A stretch of 64,000 bases of DNA from Pelecanus crispus (taxonomy: Eukaryota > Chordata > Aves > Pelecaniformes > Pelecanidae), in the NCBI RefSeq assembly GCF_030463565.1, contig NC_134643.1, forward strand, positions 5,404,001 to 5,468,000, read 5' to 3'. This document shows, one piece after another, positions 48,766 to 58,482 of this stretch (position 1 is its first letter; the number at the start of each line of letters is the position of its first letter). The translations under genes and the position numbers were made by a program. The notes under the pieces are model-generated. The model did no database searches, was not told the DNA's origin, and saw only the letters and a list, made by a program, of their open reading frames with translations.

Positions 48766-49036
48766 GCCGTGCCGTGCCATGCCGGATGCTAGGCCATGCC
48801 GTGCCGTGCCATGCCATGCCGCGCCGCTCCGTGACATGCCGTGCCGTGCCCTGCCGTGCCATGCCATGCCGTGCCGTGCCATGCCGTGCCATGCCCTGCC
48901 GTGCCATGCCCTGCCGTGCCATGCTGTGCCCTGCCGTGCCTTGCCGTATGCCGTGCCGTATGCCGTGCCGTGCCGTGCCGTGCCCTGCCCTGCCGTGCCC
49001 TGCCGCTCCGCTCCGCTCCGCTCCGCTCCGTGCCGT
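48766..49036. repeat. GTGCC/ATGCC pentanucleotide satellite
   Basis: About 54 tandem five-base units, mostly GTGCC, ATGCC and CTGCC, turn into CTCCG near 49010. Because 5 and 3 are coprime, all frames read a 15-base periodic peptide (PCRAVPCHAM-like), giving spurious cysteine-rich ORFs on both strands. The array lies in the CpG island upstream of GATA3. Confidence 0.97.
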
Positions 49037-49760
49037 GCCGCTCCGGGCCGGGCCGCGCTCCGGGCCGGGCCGCGCCGCGGTGCCGGCGGGGCCGCTAGGG
49101 GATGCCCTGGCTCAAGGCAGCGGCCGGGCCGGCCGGCGGGGCGCGGGCGGGCAGCCAATCAGCTCCTCCCGGGGCCGGCGCCCCAGTTCCTGCTCGCCCC
49201 CCATTGGCTGCGGGCGCGGCGGCGGCGGCCCCCGCTGGGCGGCGGGCGGCGCTGCGGGAGCGGAGGCCGCGGGGGCCGGGGGGGCCCGGGGGGGCCCGGG
49301 GGGGGCTGGGGGCGTCCGGGGGGGGCCGGGGGTCCCCTCCGCTGCCCCACCTCGGGCGGGAGCCTCCCTCTCCCCCTGCCCCGAGCCCCGCGCAGCCTCC
49401 CCGTCTCTACTTGAGCCCCACCGGGGTCTCCAGTGGAACTGGGAAGGGGGAAACCCCCCCCCCACCCCAAACCCACCCTAAAGCACCCCAAAATCGTGTT
49501 ATTTCCAAACGCGGCCCTTCCTCTGCGCTAACATCCTTAAGGAAAATGGCATTCCAGTCCTTTACGCGAGGAGCGGCTCTCACCCCGCCGGTGCAGGGGG
49601 AGGCAGCTCAGTCCCGGGCGGGAGCCCCCCGAGGCCTCGCACCTGCCGGCGCCGCCCCGCTGGGCCCCTCCCGCTCCCGCTCCCGCTCCCGGGGGGCTCC
49701 GGGCCCTCCTGGCCTCCCCCGGGGTGTCGGTCCCCTCCACGCACCACCTCCCGCAGTGGC
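49037..49760. promoter_or_regulatory. CpG island with opposed CCAAT boxes, upstream of the GATA3 main exon 1
   Basis: Very CpG-dense sequence carries a direct CCAAT (49155-49159, in gcagccaatcag) and an inverted one (ATTGG at 49203-49207, in cccattggctg) about 48 bases apart. GGGCGG-type GC boxes surround them. This layout is common in NF-Y-dependent and bidirectional promoters. In mammals an antisense lncRNA (GATA3-AS1) starts divergently upstream of GATA3, so this block could drive such a transcript on the minus strand. That is inference, and no antisense exon could be identified. Confidence 0.45.
49263..49335 (+). repeat. G-quadruplex-prone G-run cluster
   Basis: Eight or more runs of 4-9 G are separated by short CC/CCC/CT spacers on the + strand ('ccggggggg', 'cccgggggg' type units). 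This is an imperfect tandem repeat within the CpG island. It has strong potential for G4 structure on the + strand. Confidence 0.85.
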
Positions 49761-50030
49761 CACTCGCAGTTTCCCGGCCAGCGGGAAAACTTCTTTTCCC
49801 CCTTAAAAGAGAAGTTTTAAAAAAAAAAAAAAGGGGGGGGGGGGAGAAGAAAATTAGAAGTTGGTGGAAGGGGGTTCCCGCGGGTGCGCGGCGGGGGCAG
49901 CGCGGAGGCGGCCGGTGCGCCCCGCCGGTCCCCTCCTCAGGCGGGGACAGGCTCCGCCTCCCCCGGGCTTATGACACTGGAACCTCCTTAAGTTGCGTCT
50001 CGCCACAGCTGTCTGTAAGCACTGAGCCGG

Positions 50031-50252
50031 CTGGCGCCATCCTGCTCCTTTCAGAAAGAATGCCTTCCCTGTAAAAAAAAAAAAAAAAAAAAAAAAAAAG
50101 GGGGAAAAAAAAAAAAAAGAGCGAGCGAGAGAAAGAGAGGGAGGAAAAAAAAAAATAGGGAACAAAATAGGGCGAGCGAGCAAGCACAATCTGATCTGAT
50201 CAAGCACTTTCAGCTTCATCCCTCCTGGGTCACACACTGCTTCTCCACCAAG
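50031..50252 (+). other. GATA3: GATA3 non-coding exon 1 (5'UTR)
   Basis: This block resembles the start of mammalian GATA3 mRNA as I remember it. It has 'ggcgcc' near 50034, then 'tttcagaaagaatgccttcc' and 'ctgt' followed by a long A-run. A purine stretch of 'gcgagcgagagaaagaga' type and 'caatctgat' come next. It ends at a donor-like aag|gtttgt (50250-50258). No TATA box precedes it. It contains one ATG, which opens a four-codon uORF. The 5' boundary is approximate, and the donor is non-consensus but the best one nearby. Confidence 0.65.
50060..50074 (+). CDS. Four-codon upstream ORF in GATA3 5'UTR
   Basis: ATG CCT TCC CTG TAA encodes MPSL and stops just before the A-run. It has A at -3 (agaATG), so it has moderate initiation context. 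If exon 1 is transcribed it precedes the GATA3 start and could reduce or gate its translation. As I recall, the human leader has a uORF of the same length at the same place (MHSL). The peptide itself is unlikely to matter. Confidence 0.4.
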   Translation: MPSL

Positions 50253-50868
50253 GTTTGTGCGGAATTTCTTTAGCAACTTGTCGCTTCCCCCCCTCCCCCG
50301 CTTTTCTCCCCGCTCCTTCCCTTCACCCTCACCCTCTTCTCCATCGCTTTACCCCCCCTCCTCGATTTACCCCCCCACCCTTCTCTTTTCCCCCTCTTCC
50401 CCCCTTTCTCGGTTGCATAATAATTAATGAGCAATCAAAGTGACTCCAGGCTGCAGAGCGGCGAATGGCACAAGTTCTCACCGGCTTAAGCCACTGGAGC
50501 TTCTCAGGTGCAAATTGAGCAAATAAACAAATAAACAACGGCGAGGACCAAAAAAAAAAAAACCAAAAAACCACCCCCCCTCCAAAAAAAAAAAACCCAA
50601 ACCCAAACCCCAAGCAGCAAGAGCTGAGGCGGCAGCAGCGCGATTAGAGCAGGGAGGAGAGAGCGAAAGAGAAAGAGGCGCTGGGGAGAGGTGGGTCCAG
50701 GGCAGAGCAGGCGCTTCCCGGGGATGGCTGCCGCGGGATGGGATGGGTTTGCTTCTGCCTAAAAAGTCAGGTGCTAAAGTTCAGAACTTCTCAAGCACGT
50801 TTCTCTCTCTGCCTCCCTCCCTCCCTCCCTCTCTCTCTGCTCCTTCCCTTTCCTCTTTCTCGTTACAG
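50253..50868 (+). other. GATA3: GATA3 intron 1
   Basis: A 616-base intron runs from gtttgt to a strong acceptor: a C/T-rich tract over about 50800-50862, then cgttacag ending at 50868. It contains a C/T-rich segment (50285-50405) and A-runs (50549-50562, 50584-50594). No other feature is recognised. Confidence 0.65.
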
Positions 50869-51005
50869 GTGATCAAAGAAGAGAAACATCTGCAAAAGAG
50901 CGGAAGATACCGAGGGGATCTCACTTCGTAGAGATTTTTTTTTCCCTGAGTTTGTTTTTCCCCTTTTCCCCCCCTTTTTTATTATATCCTTTTTTTTTTT
51001 TTTCC

Positions 51006-51036
<31 letters not shown>

Positions 51037-51243
51037 GGAATCGATCGTTTATCACCATAACCCCCTCCCTCCTCTTTAAACCAAACCTAACCAGAAACAT
51101 CCCCAAACTCGCCGAGCACTTTCCCCCCCCCACCTCTGCATAACTCCAGCACCGTCTCCCCCTCCCATCTCAAGCCCTCCGCGCCTTGCCGAGGAGGAGG
51201 AGGAGGAGGAGGAAGAGCGGCGGCGGAGCAGCGAGCGCGGAAG
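50869..51243 (+). other. GATA3: GATA3 exon 2, 5'UTR part
   Basis: The untranslated part of exon 2 begins gtgatcaaagaagag after the acceptor at 50868. It contains no ATG, so the first ATG in this exon is the GATA3 start. Long T-runs (50934-50943, 50991-51003, 51014-51036), C-runs and a GGA repeat (about 51191-51213) make the leader low in complexity. With the coding part the exon is 616 bases, close to the size of its mammalian counterpart. Confidence 0.8.
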
Positions 51244-51484
51244 ATGGAGGTCTCCACGGACCAGCCGCGGTGGGTGAGCCACCACCACCCGGCCGTGCTC
51301 AACGGGCAGCACCCGGACTCGCACCACCCCACGCTTGGCCATACCTACATGGACCCCACGCAGTATCCTCTCGCCGAGGAAGTGGATGTACTTTTTAACA
51401 TCGACGGACAAGGCAACCCCGTCCCTCCGTACTACGGCAACTCCGTGAGAGCCACCGTGCAGAGATACCCCACGGCCCACCACG
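51244..51484 (+). CDS. GATA3: GATA3 first coding exon (N-terminal transactivation region)
   Basis: GATA3 is a nuclear transcription factor that binds WGATAR through two C4 zinc fingers. It specifies T-helper 2 and other lymphoid cells, kidney, inner ear, parathyroid and sympathetic neurons. This exon encodes residues 1-80 and the first base of codon 81. It starts [20 protein letters not shown] and ends [15 protein letters not shown]. The segment [18 protein letters not shown] belongs to the N-terminal activation domain. The ATG has a strong Kozak context (aagATGG) and no upstream in-frame alternative in the exon. The donor is cacg|gtgagt. The exon lies in a CpG-rich block and is followed almost at once by a polypyrimidine tract in intron 2. 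Confidence 0.97.
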
Positions 51485-54252
51485 GTGAGTGCGCCCACCG
51501 ACACCCCGGCCCCCACGGGGGTCCCGGCCCCGGCCCCGGCCCCGGCGGCTCCGCGCTGCCCCGGGCCCCGCCGGCCCGGCTGCCGTCGGGCAGACCCCGG
51601 CCGCTCTCCTGCCGGCGGGGAAGCCATGTCACGGGTGGATTTCGGGGTTGCCTGATTGGAAATAAATCAAAATCCAGGTTTTCTTCCTTCCTTCCTTTCC
51701 TTCTTTCTTTCTCTTTCTCCCTTTCTTTCTCTCTTTCTCCCTTTCTTTCTCTCTTTCTCTATTTCTTTCTCTTTCTCTATTTCTTTCTCTTTCTCGCTTT
51801 CTCTGTCTCTCTTTCTCTTTCTCTTTCTTTTTCTCTCTCCCTTTCCTTTCTTCCTTTCTCTCCTTTCCCCCTCTCCTTCCTTCCTTCATGTCTCTATTTC
51901 TTTCTCTATATATTCCTTTCTTTATAATTCTTTCTGTTGCTCTCTTTTTTGTTCTTTCTCTCGCTCTTTCTTGTTCTTCCTCTCTCTTGCTTTCTTTCCC
52001 TCCTCTCTTATTTCTCTCCCCTCTCTCTTCTCTCACTCCCCCCCTTGCTCTCCTTCTTTCTCTTTCTTTCCCTTTCATCTTTCTCTTGTTTTCTTCCTCT
52101 TTCCCTCCCTCTTTCGCTTTAGCGTGTCCCCCCGCTTTAATTAGGTTAACAGTTAGGGTTTTCGTACGGTGTTTAGTTTTTGCACGATTAAGCTGCTCTG
52201 GAAAAGAAAAGCAAGCTGGAGAGCAGGGGTGTGAAAATGATCCCGCTGTCCTCACGCTTGGGCTATTTCATTTGCACTTGGTGAGCTTGTGAGGCTTGGG
52301 TCGAAAGTTTTGCATGCACACCCAGGGCCGCACCACGGCGTGCATTAAAAATAAGAAAGAAAGGAAAAAAAAAATCCCTTGGTGTAATTGAGTATCAGAC
52401 CTGGTGTGTTTTCCTGAGGGTCCTGCAGGAAGGTAATGATCCACAATGTGAATTTTGTTCCTGGGTCACAGCTTTTAGAGAGAAGGCGAAATACCTGGGG
52501 CCGATGGGGCCCAGGTCTGTGGAGGGATGAGTGCTTTGGTGCCAGCTTTTATGAAAAATCTGAGAGATCCAGTATTGACAGCTGGACTTTACTTGTACGG
52601 TTAAAAAACAGGGAAAAATAAAAAAAAGGAGGGAAAAAAGCAGATGCTGATTTATGAAGCTGGAGAGTGACCTCTGTAGTGCCGAAATCTAAAAAGCCTG
52701 AGCTTTGCAGTGGAAATCACCCCAAAATCAAGGAGAAGAAAGTGGGATGAGCGAGTGGAGATGGAGCCGAGCCGGGTTCGGGGGGCTGCTCCCAGCCCTC
52801 AGCTACTTGTTGAGTGCGAGTCTGCATTAGGCTCCGCTCAGTAGCTGCATTGTTCTGCTATTAGCCCCTTTAAAACAATTATTTCTAAGGATCAGCAGCC
52901 TTTGTCCTTTCTTTCTTTTCTTTTCATTTCTTTTTTCCAACATATCAGCAGAAAGTGGAAATGCGGTCTCTCTGATCTAGCCTGAATATTATTTACTATG
53001 CTACTTCCTGGAGAAGATAATGAATCTTGACCCTTTCTATTCGTATAACCCACCTTCCCTTCCTTTCGAGCAGTTACTTTCAGTATTGTTCACAAATGTC
53101 TGGTACGATGAAAACTGGCTTGGAGATTTTCTAGACACACACAAGCTCCCATGCAAACGTACGTGTCCACGCTGCACCAGCTCTTTAACTATCTGTGCCC
53201 CTATAGATCTGTGTTTGCATCTCCCCTCCTGTGTATTTAGCAGTCTCTATACACATATCACGATACCTACAGAGGTTAAGGCTCTCTAGATGTCAATGCA
53301 TTTCCAGGGCTTTATTAGCAGGCACAAACTTGCTCTCCTCCAGTTGTATAACTGTGTTTTTCAGCTTATAGAGATGTGTTCAAGTTGCTGTGAATTTGGG
53401 TAGATTTGATTCTTTGGAGATGTATGTGTGTATATATATATAATTTAGCAAGGGCAGCGATTAATTTAAAATATTAGGTACCATCCCTTATGAGCATTTA
53501 TAACCAAAGAAAACAAGCTTTGACTGCGTAAATCTAGTGGTGTTTTTATTTTTTTTTTTGCAACGTCCAGGTCTGTGTTTTAAAAATACGAGTGAAGGGT
53601 CCCTTGTCATAAGAAGGGGATGGAGAGTTACTTTTGAGAGAGTTGGTACACCCTGCGTGTGCCATATCGCCACGAAAAAGCTGTCTAACATTTATGTGCA
53701 GCCTCGTGGAAGGAAAGAAGGACAAACTGGGCGGTTTGCAAAGTTTAGCAGCTCTGTTGGAAAGGTTGTTATCACATCTGCAGGCATCTTCTGGTCTTCT
53801 TCGTTTGGCCAGAATATTTCCAGGGTTTATAGCCCACGGCTACGTTCGGGAAATTATTTTCCAGCTAAGAAATAAAAAAATGATTTCTACAGTCGGGGCT
53901 TGGCAATTTCACGCAGGATCTTCGCTTCAGAGTCCGCGTAGGGTTGTCTGGAAAAGGGAGAGAGTGAAGCAGGGCTCCCCAAATTCCGTGTCCCAGGGCT
54001 GGCATCCCTGCTGGGGGCGGGAGGGTCCCGAGCCGGTCCTGAGCAGGATGGGGGCTGCCACCTCAGGTTATCGCAGCTTTTAAATTGGATTTTTTTTTTT
54101 TTTTAAGACGGGAGGGCTTGTGCATCAGCTGTCATTTTGCTTGCTCCCCCCCAAAGGGGACGGGGGGGGGGTTACGGCCCGGCACCCCCACGGGGGGCTC
54201 GCCGGGGCGGCGAGGGGTGTAACGGGCGTTTCGCTGTGCTTTCTCCGAGCAG
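51485..54252 (+). other. GATA3: GATA3 intron 2
   Basis: The 2.77 kb intron runs from gtgagt to ccgagcag. Its first 150 bases continue the CpG-rich block. A 450-base polypyrimidine tract follows (51679-52125). The remainder is ordinary AT-richer intronic sequence with no recognised gene. A short TA run lies at 53432-53443. Confidence 0.93.
51679..52125. repeat. Polypyrimidine tract in GATA3 intron 2
   Basis: About 450 bases are nearly all C and T on the + strand, built of TTTCTCTTTC/CCTT-like units, interrupted by a few A and G (for example at 51908-51930). The serine/phenylalanine/leucine-rich ORFs here are artefacts. It is the second large pyrimidine tract around the GATA3 promoter, the other being 47983-48701. 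Confidence 0.95.
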
Positions 54253-54789
54253 GGAGCCAGGTGTGCCGGCCCCCGCTGCTGCACGGCTCGCTGCCCTGGC
54301 TGGACGGGAGCAAGGCGCTGAGCAGCCACCACAGCGCTTCCCCCTGGAACCTCAGCCCTTTCTCCAAGACCTCCATCCATCACAGCTCACCGGGACCCCT
54401 TTCCGTCTATCCACCTGCCTCCTCTTCCACTTTATCCGCCGGCCACTCCAGCCCGCACCTTTTCACCTTCCCACCGACCCCTCCTAAAGATGTGTCCCCG
54501 GATCCGTCCATCTCCACCCCCGGCTCCACCGGCTCCACCCGGCAGGACGAGAAGGAATGCATCAAATACCAGGTGTCCCTGGCCGACACCATGAAGCTGG
54601 AGTCCTCTCACTCTCGGAGCAGCATGGCCTCTTTAGGAGGAGCCACCTCCTCCGCTCATCACCCCATCACTACCTACCCACCGTATGTCCCAGAATATGG
54701 CTCTGGACTTTTTCCCCCCAGTAGCCTCTTAGGAGGATCGCCGACCGGCTTCGGCTGTAAATCGCGACCGAAAGCACGGTCAAGCACAG
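54253..54789 (+). CDS. GATA3: GATA3 coding exon 3 (central region)
   Basis: This 537-base exon encodes residues 81-259, beginning [20 protein letters not shown] and ending [14 protein letters not shown]. It covers the second part of the transactivation region, rich in Ser, Pro and His. Recognisable GATA3 strings include [38 protein letters not shown], and [20 protein letters not shown]. It closes just before the N-terminal finger. The acceptor is gagcag|gg and the donor is cacag|gtaggg, both in the phases needed to join exons 2 and 4. The exon length equals my recollection of the mammalian exon, so there is no sign of insertion or loss. Ser/Thr-Pro sites here are candidate regulatory phosphorylation sites by analogy. 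Confidence 0.97.
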
Positions 54790-54879
54790 GTAGGGCGTTT
54801 GGCTGCTTCGTCCCCGTTGCTCGGGAGAGGAAGCTGTGGGGGGAAGCGGGGGGCAAAGGCAGAGGGCTGTGCCCCCCTC

Positions 54880-55570
54880 CCCTCTCCCCGCGCAGAGGGA
54901 TGCGCACGGGCATCCCTGCGACGAACGCGGCGGGGGCCGGAGCCCCCCCGGCACACGCACACACACGCGTTCCCTTCCCCACAGCTTGCCCCGCTGGGTT
55001 TGTAACTCGAGTCCCACCTTGTCCAACCCGGGGCTGGGGGTACGACCCCAGGCGAGCCGGCCCGGGAGCCCAAACGTCCCCCCCCGCTGCCGCCGGGGTC
55101 CTGCCCCGGGGGCGATCCGGGCCCCCCCGCCACCCCAAGCGCCTACGGGGTGCTCAGCTGCGGCGCCTGAGGAGGAAGCGAAACCGAGGGAACCGCAGCA
55201 TTAGTGTATCTCTCTGTATTTTAATAATGCTACTAAATCCCGGCCAACTTCCCCCGCCTGCCCTCCGCCTCGCTCTTCCCAGGGCCTCTTCCCATGCGGC
55301 GCCCGGAGATGCGAGGAGGTTTTTCCCTGGGGCGGTGGTGGGGGGGGGGAGCTCGCCCACGCAGCCCCCAGCCCCATCCAGCTCCGTGCCAGGCTCTTTG
55401 GCCACCCCCAGTGCACGACCCCCGAGCATCCCCCCGGCCGCACGGCTCGGGAGGGGCTGGGGGGTCCCGAGGCTGGGGGGTCCCGGGGCTGGGGGGTCCC
55501 AGCGCTGCGCGCACCCCGAGGAGGGGGTGGGGGGCTTGCGCGGCTCCGGCTCCCGAACGCTCCGGCCTTG
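54880..55570. promoter_or_regulatory. CpG-rich block at the start of GATA3 intron 3
   Basis: CG dinucleotides and C/G-runs are dense from just after exon 3 to about 55570. It is an intragenic CpG-island candidate. Whether it works as a promoter or only reflects local composition cannot be told from sequence. Confidence 0.35.
55455..55502. repeat. Three tandem copies of a 16-base unit
   Basis: Three units of the form ggctggggggtcccNN, at 55455-55470, 55471-55486 and 55487-55502, differ only in the last two bases. Each carries a G6 run, so the array is also G-quadruplex-prone. Confidence 0.92.
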
Positions 55571-55672
55571 GACATTTTGTGTGCAGCGAGGGGCAGTGTG
55601 TGAGCCGAGGGGGGGGGCGTGTGTGCAGAGGAAAGGGCGATTAGTCAAAACTCTTATTGTTTTCTTTTTTTT

Positions 55673-55704
<32 letters not shown>

Positions 55705-57638
55705 CCGAGGAGGCTGCTGCAGGGTTGCCTGGCATGAATGAGATCAGTTTTCAGGGTTTTTCCAGGGTGACATTTACTCTGTCTGTCTGAGCAGGGACTG
55801 TCTCTATTTAGCTGATATGTTTGAGCTAATCCAATTATTTTCAGACTGCTGCACGCGACAGTTGCATTGTTTATCCAGCGCCAGGAACTTTAATAGAGTC
55901 CGGATGCGGTTTGAGTGACAAAAAAACCCAGACCTGTATGTTTTGTACATGAAAGCAGGAGAGAGGGAGAGATGGAGTGAAACAAAAGAGAGGGACAGAG
56001 ACTCGAACGGCCCCGGCGCGGCTGCCCCGTTTAACCAGAGGGGAACAAAACCACCCGGGTATTAACGGGAGCGGCTCCCCGCCTGGCCCCGGTACGGACC
56101 GGGCGCTGTCTCGGGGTAGGGACGGGTTTATTCTCGCCCCCCGGTGCTCCCCCGGCCGCCCCGGCGCCCGCCGAGCCGCAAGCTCCCGCCGGGGCACCGG
56201 CTGCGCGGTATTTTCAAACCGTCTTGCCCAACCCCCCCCGCACCCCCCTCCCGCCTCTTGTTTTCCTTTTGCCACTTTCTGTTACTTTACCTTCTAGAGA
56301 GACATCTGCGGTTCGTGATAAACCAACCCCAGGAGCAACACCTATTTTTTTTCTTGTTTTTTTTTTTTTTTTAAAAAGTTGATTTTAGCAAGCTGGGAAG
56401 CTCGCAGACAAAGGGTGCTAGTGCTGGAGGAAAAGGAGGGAGCGGGGTGTTTTTGCAGGATGAAAGAGGGAGAAACGGCTGCAAAAGTCTTTTAGTTTTT
56501 TGTTGGGGGGGGGTGAGAGGAGAGGGGTTTAGTGCAAAGGCTCTGGAAAAACGGTTGCCGTTTGTGGTTAGGGCGCGGATGCCTCTTGCTCGAACGCGGC
56601 GCGGGCTGGGGCAGCGGGGAGCCGGCTCTGCTGACTTAGCTCTGCTCTGGCCGGCTGAGGTCTTCTGCTGCTCTCAGATGGGCTGGGAGTGTCATTAGGT
56701 GCAAGAAAAAAAACCAAACCCAACCTAATAAACCGAGCACCTAACAAAAAAAGCACTCAAGCCTCTGAAAGTAGATGAGAGGCATGCAAGGACACCCCCT
56801 CCCCCCCCCAGCTCCCTCCTCCGAGCTGGGAGCCGGTGGGCTGGGGGAGACCCTCCCCAATAGCTGGGGAGAGGATAAAGAGGTGCCAAAAAAGAGGAGA
56901 AGAAGGAGGGAAAAGACCTTAATCAGGGCTCGGGCAGTCTCAGGGCTGTTTGGAATCCCAAGTGTCAGGGATGGACCATCGGGCTGCAGTCACGGTGGGG
57001 AAGCCAGAGGAGATTCCGCAAGTCGGGTGGTAGAAGCTTAACTGCAAATTAATCGATAGCAGATATTGGCAGAGTGGTTGTGTATTGGCTGGGGCCGGGG
57101 AGGTGTTTTCATTGTTGATCTGTGATTATTTTGGGGGTCCTTGATGTGGTTTGACCTGAGGCCAAAGGAAGAACTGCTCCCCCCCAGGCCCATGCACCCC
57201 CCTGGGAGCTGGGGCAGTGCTCAGGGAGTCACCCCGGGGTCCCCATACACATCAGAAAGGGGGGCAGGGACTTAAATTTGCTATCCATCCATCTCGGGGA
57301 GGGGTTGGAGGCTCCCGCAAAGCCTGCCAGGGTGTGCCCGGTCCATACGGCAACACGGGCTCTGGAGGGCTGTAGGAGCCCTTAGTGCAGAGGTGAGAGG
57401 GAATTGCCAGCCCCCCCACCAAAGGAGGGACCCGCAAGAGGGATGAGAGCTTCTCCAGGGAGTCCCTCGAGCCACCATGGGATTTGGGTTGTCATTGTCA
57501 CCATCCCTCTTCCCTGCTGCTGGGACACAGGCCTGATGCTGCCTGTGGTGCTGGGAAGGGGGACAGGATGAGGCCCCCCCAGCCTGTGCCAGGGATGTCC
57601 CCCAGCCATGGCCTTGGACCCTTGCTTGGCCACCCTGA

Positions 57639-58271
<633 letters not shown>

Positions 58272-58382
58272 TAATAATTTCCTAGTCACCGAGAGATTGT
58301 CAGGAGAACAGGATTTCTCCTGGGATCTCCACACTGCTGTTGCCCTGCTCCCAAGTGTGTCTCCACACTACTCTACCATTAG

Positions 58383-58482
58383 CTGGTTTAGTGGTGGACT
58401 TGGTAATTCTAGGTTAATTGTTGGACTGGATGATCTTTTCCAACTTAAACAATTTTATGATTCTATGATTCTGTGATTCCAT
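58383..58482 (+). mobile_element. CR1 LINE tail, + strand
   Basis: The end of a CR1 3'UTR is visible ('gttggactggatgatctttt', 'ccaacttaaacaattttatg') with its short terminal repeats 'attctatgattctgtgattc'. Only about 100 bases remain, in the sense orientation relative to GATA3. Confidence 0.88.

Noticed and set aside
48513..49481. 322-codon + strand ORF and overlapping minus-strand ORFs rich in Cys/Arg/Pro
   Set aside because: They are read from the pyrimidine tract and the GTGCC pentamer satellite. Several frames on both strands are open at once with 15-base periodicity, the mark of a repeat and not a gene.
51629..52255. Minus-strand Lys/Glu/Arg-rich ORF of 208 codons opposite GATA3 intron 2
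   Set aside because: It is the complement of the polypyrimidine tract, so its charged composition is a by-product.
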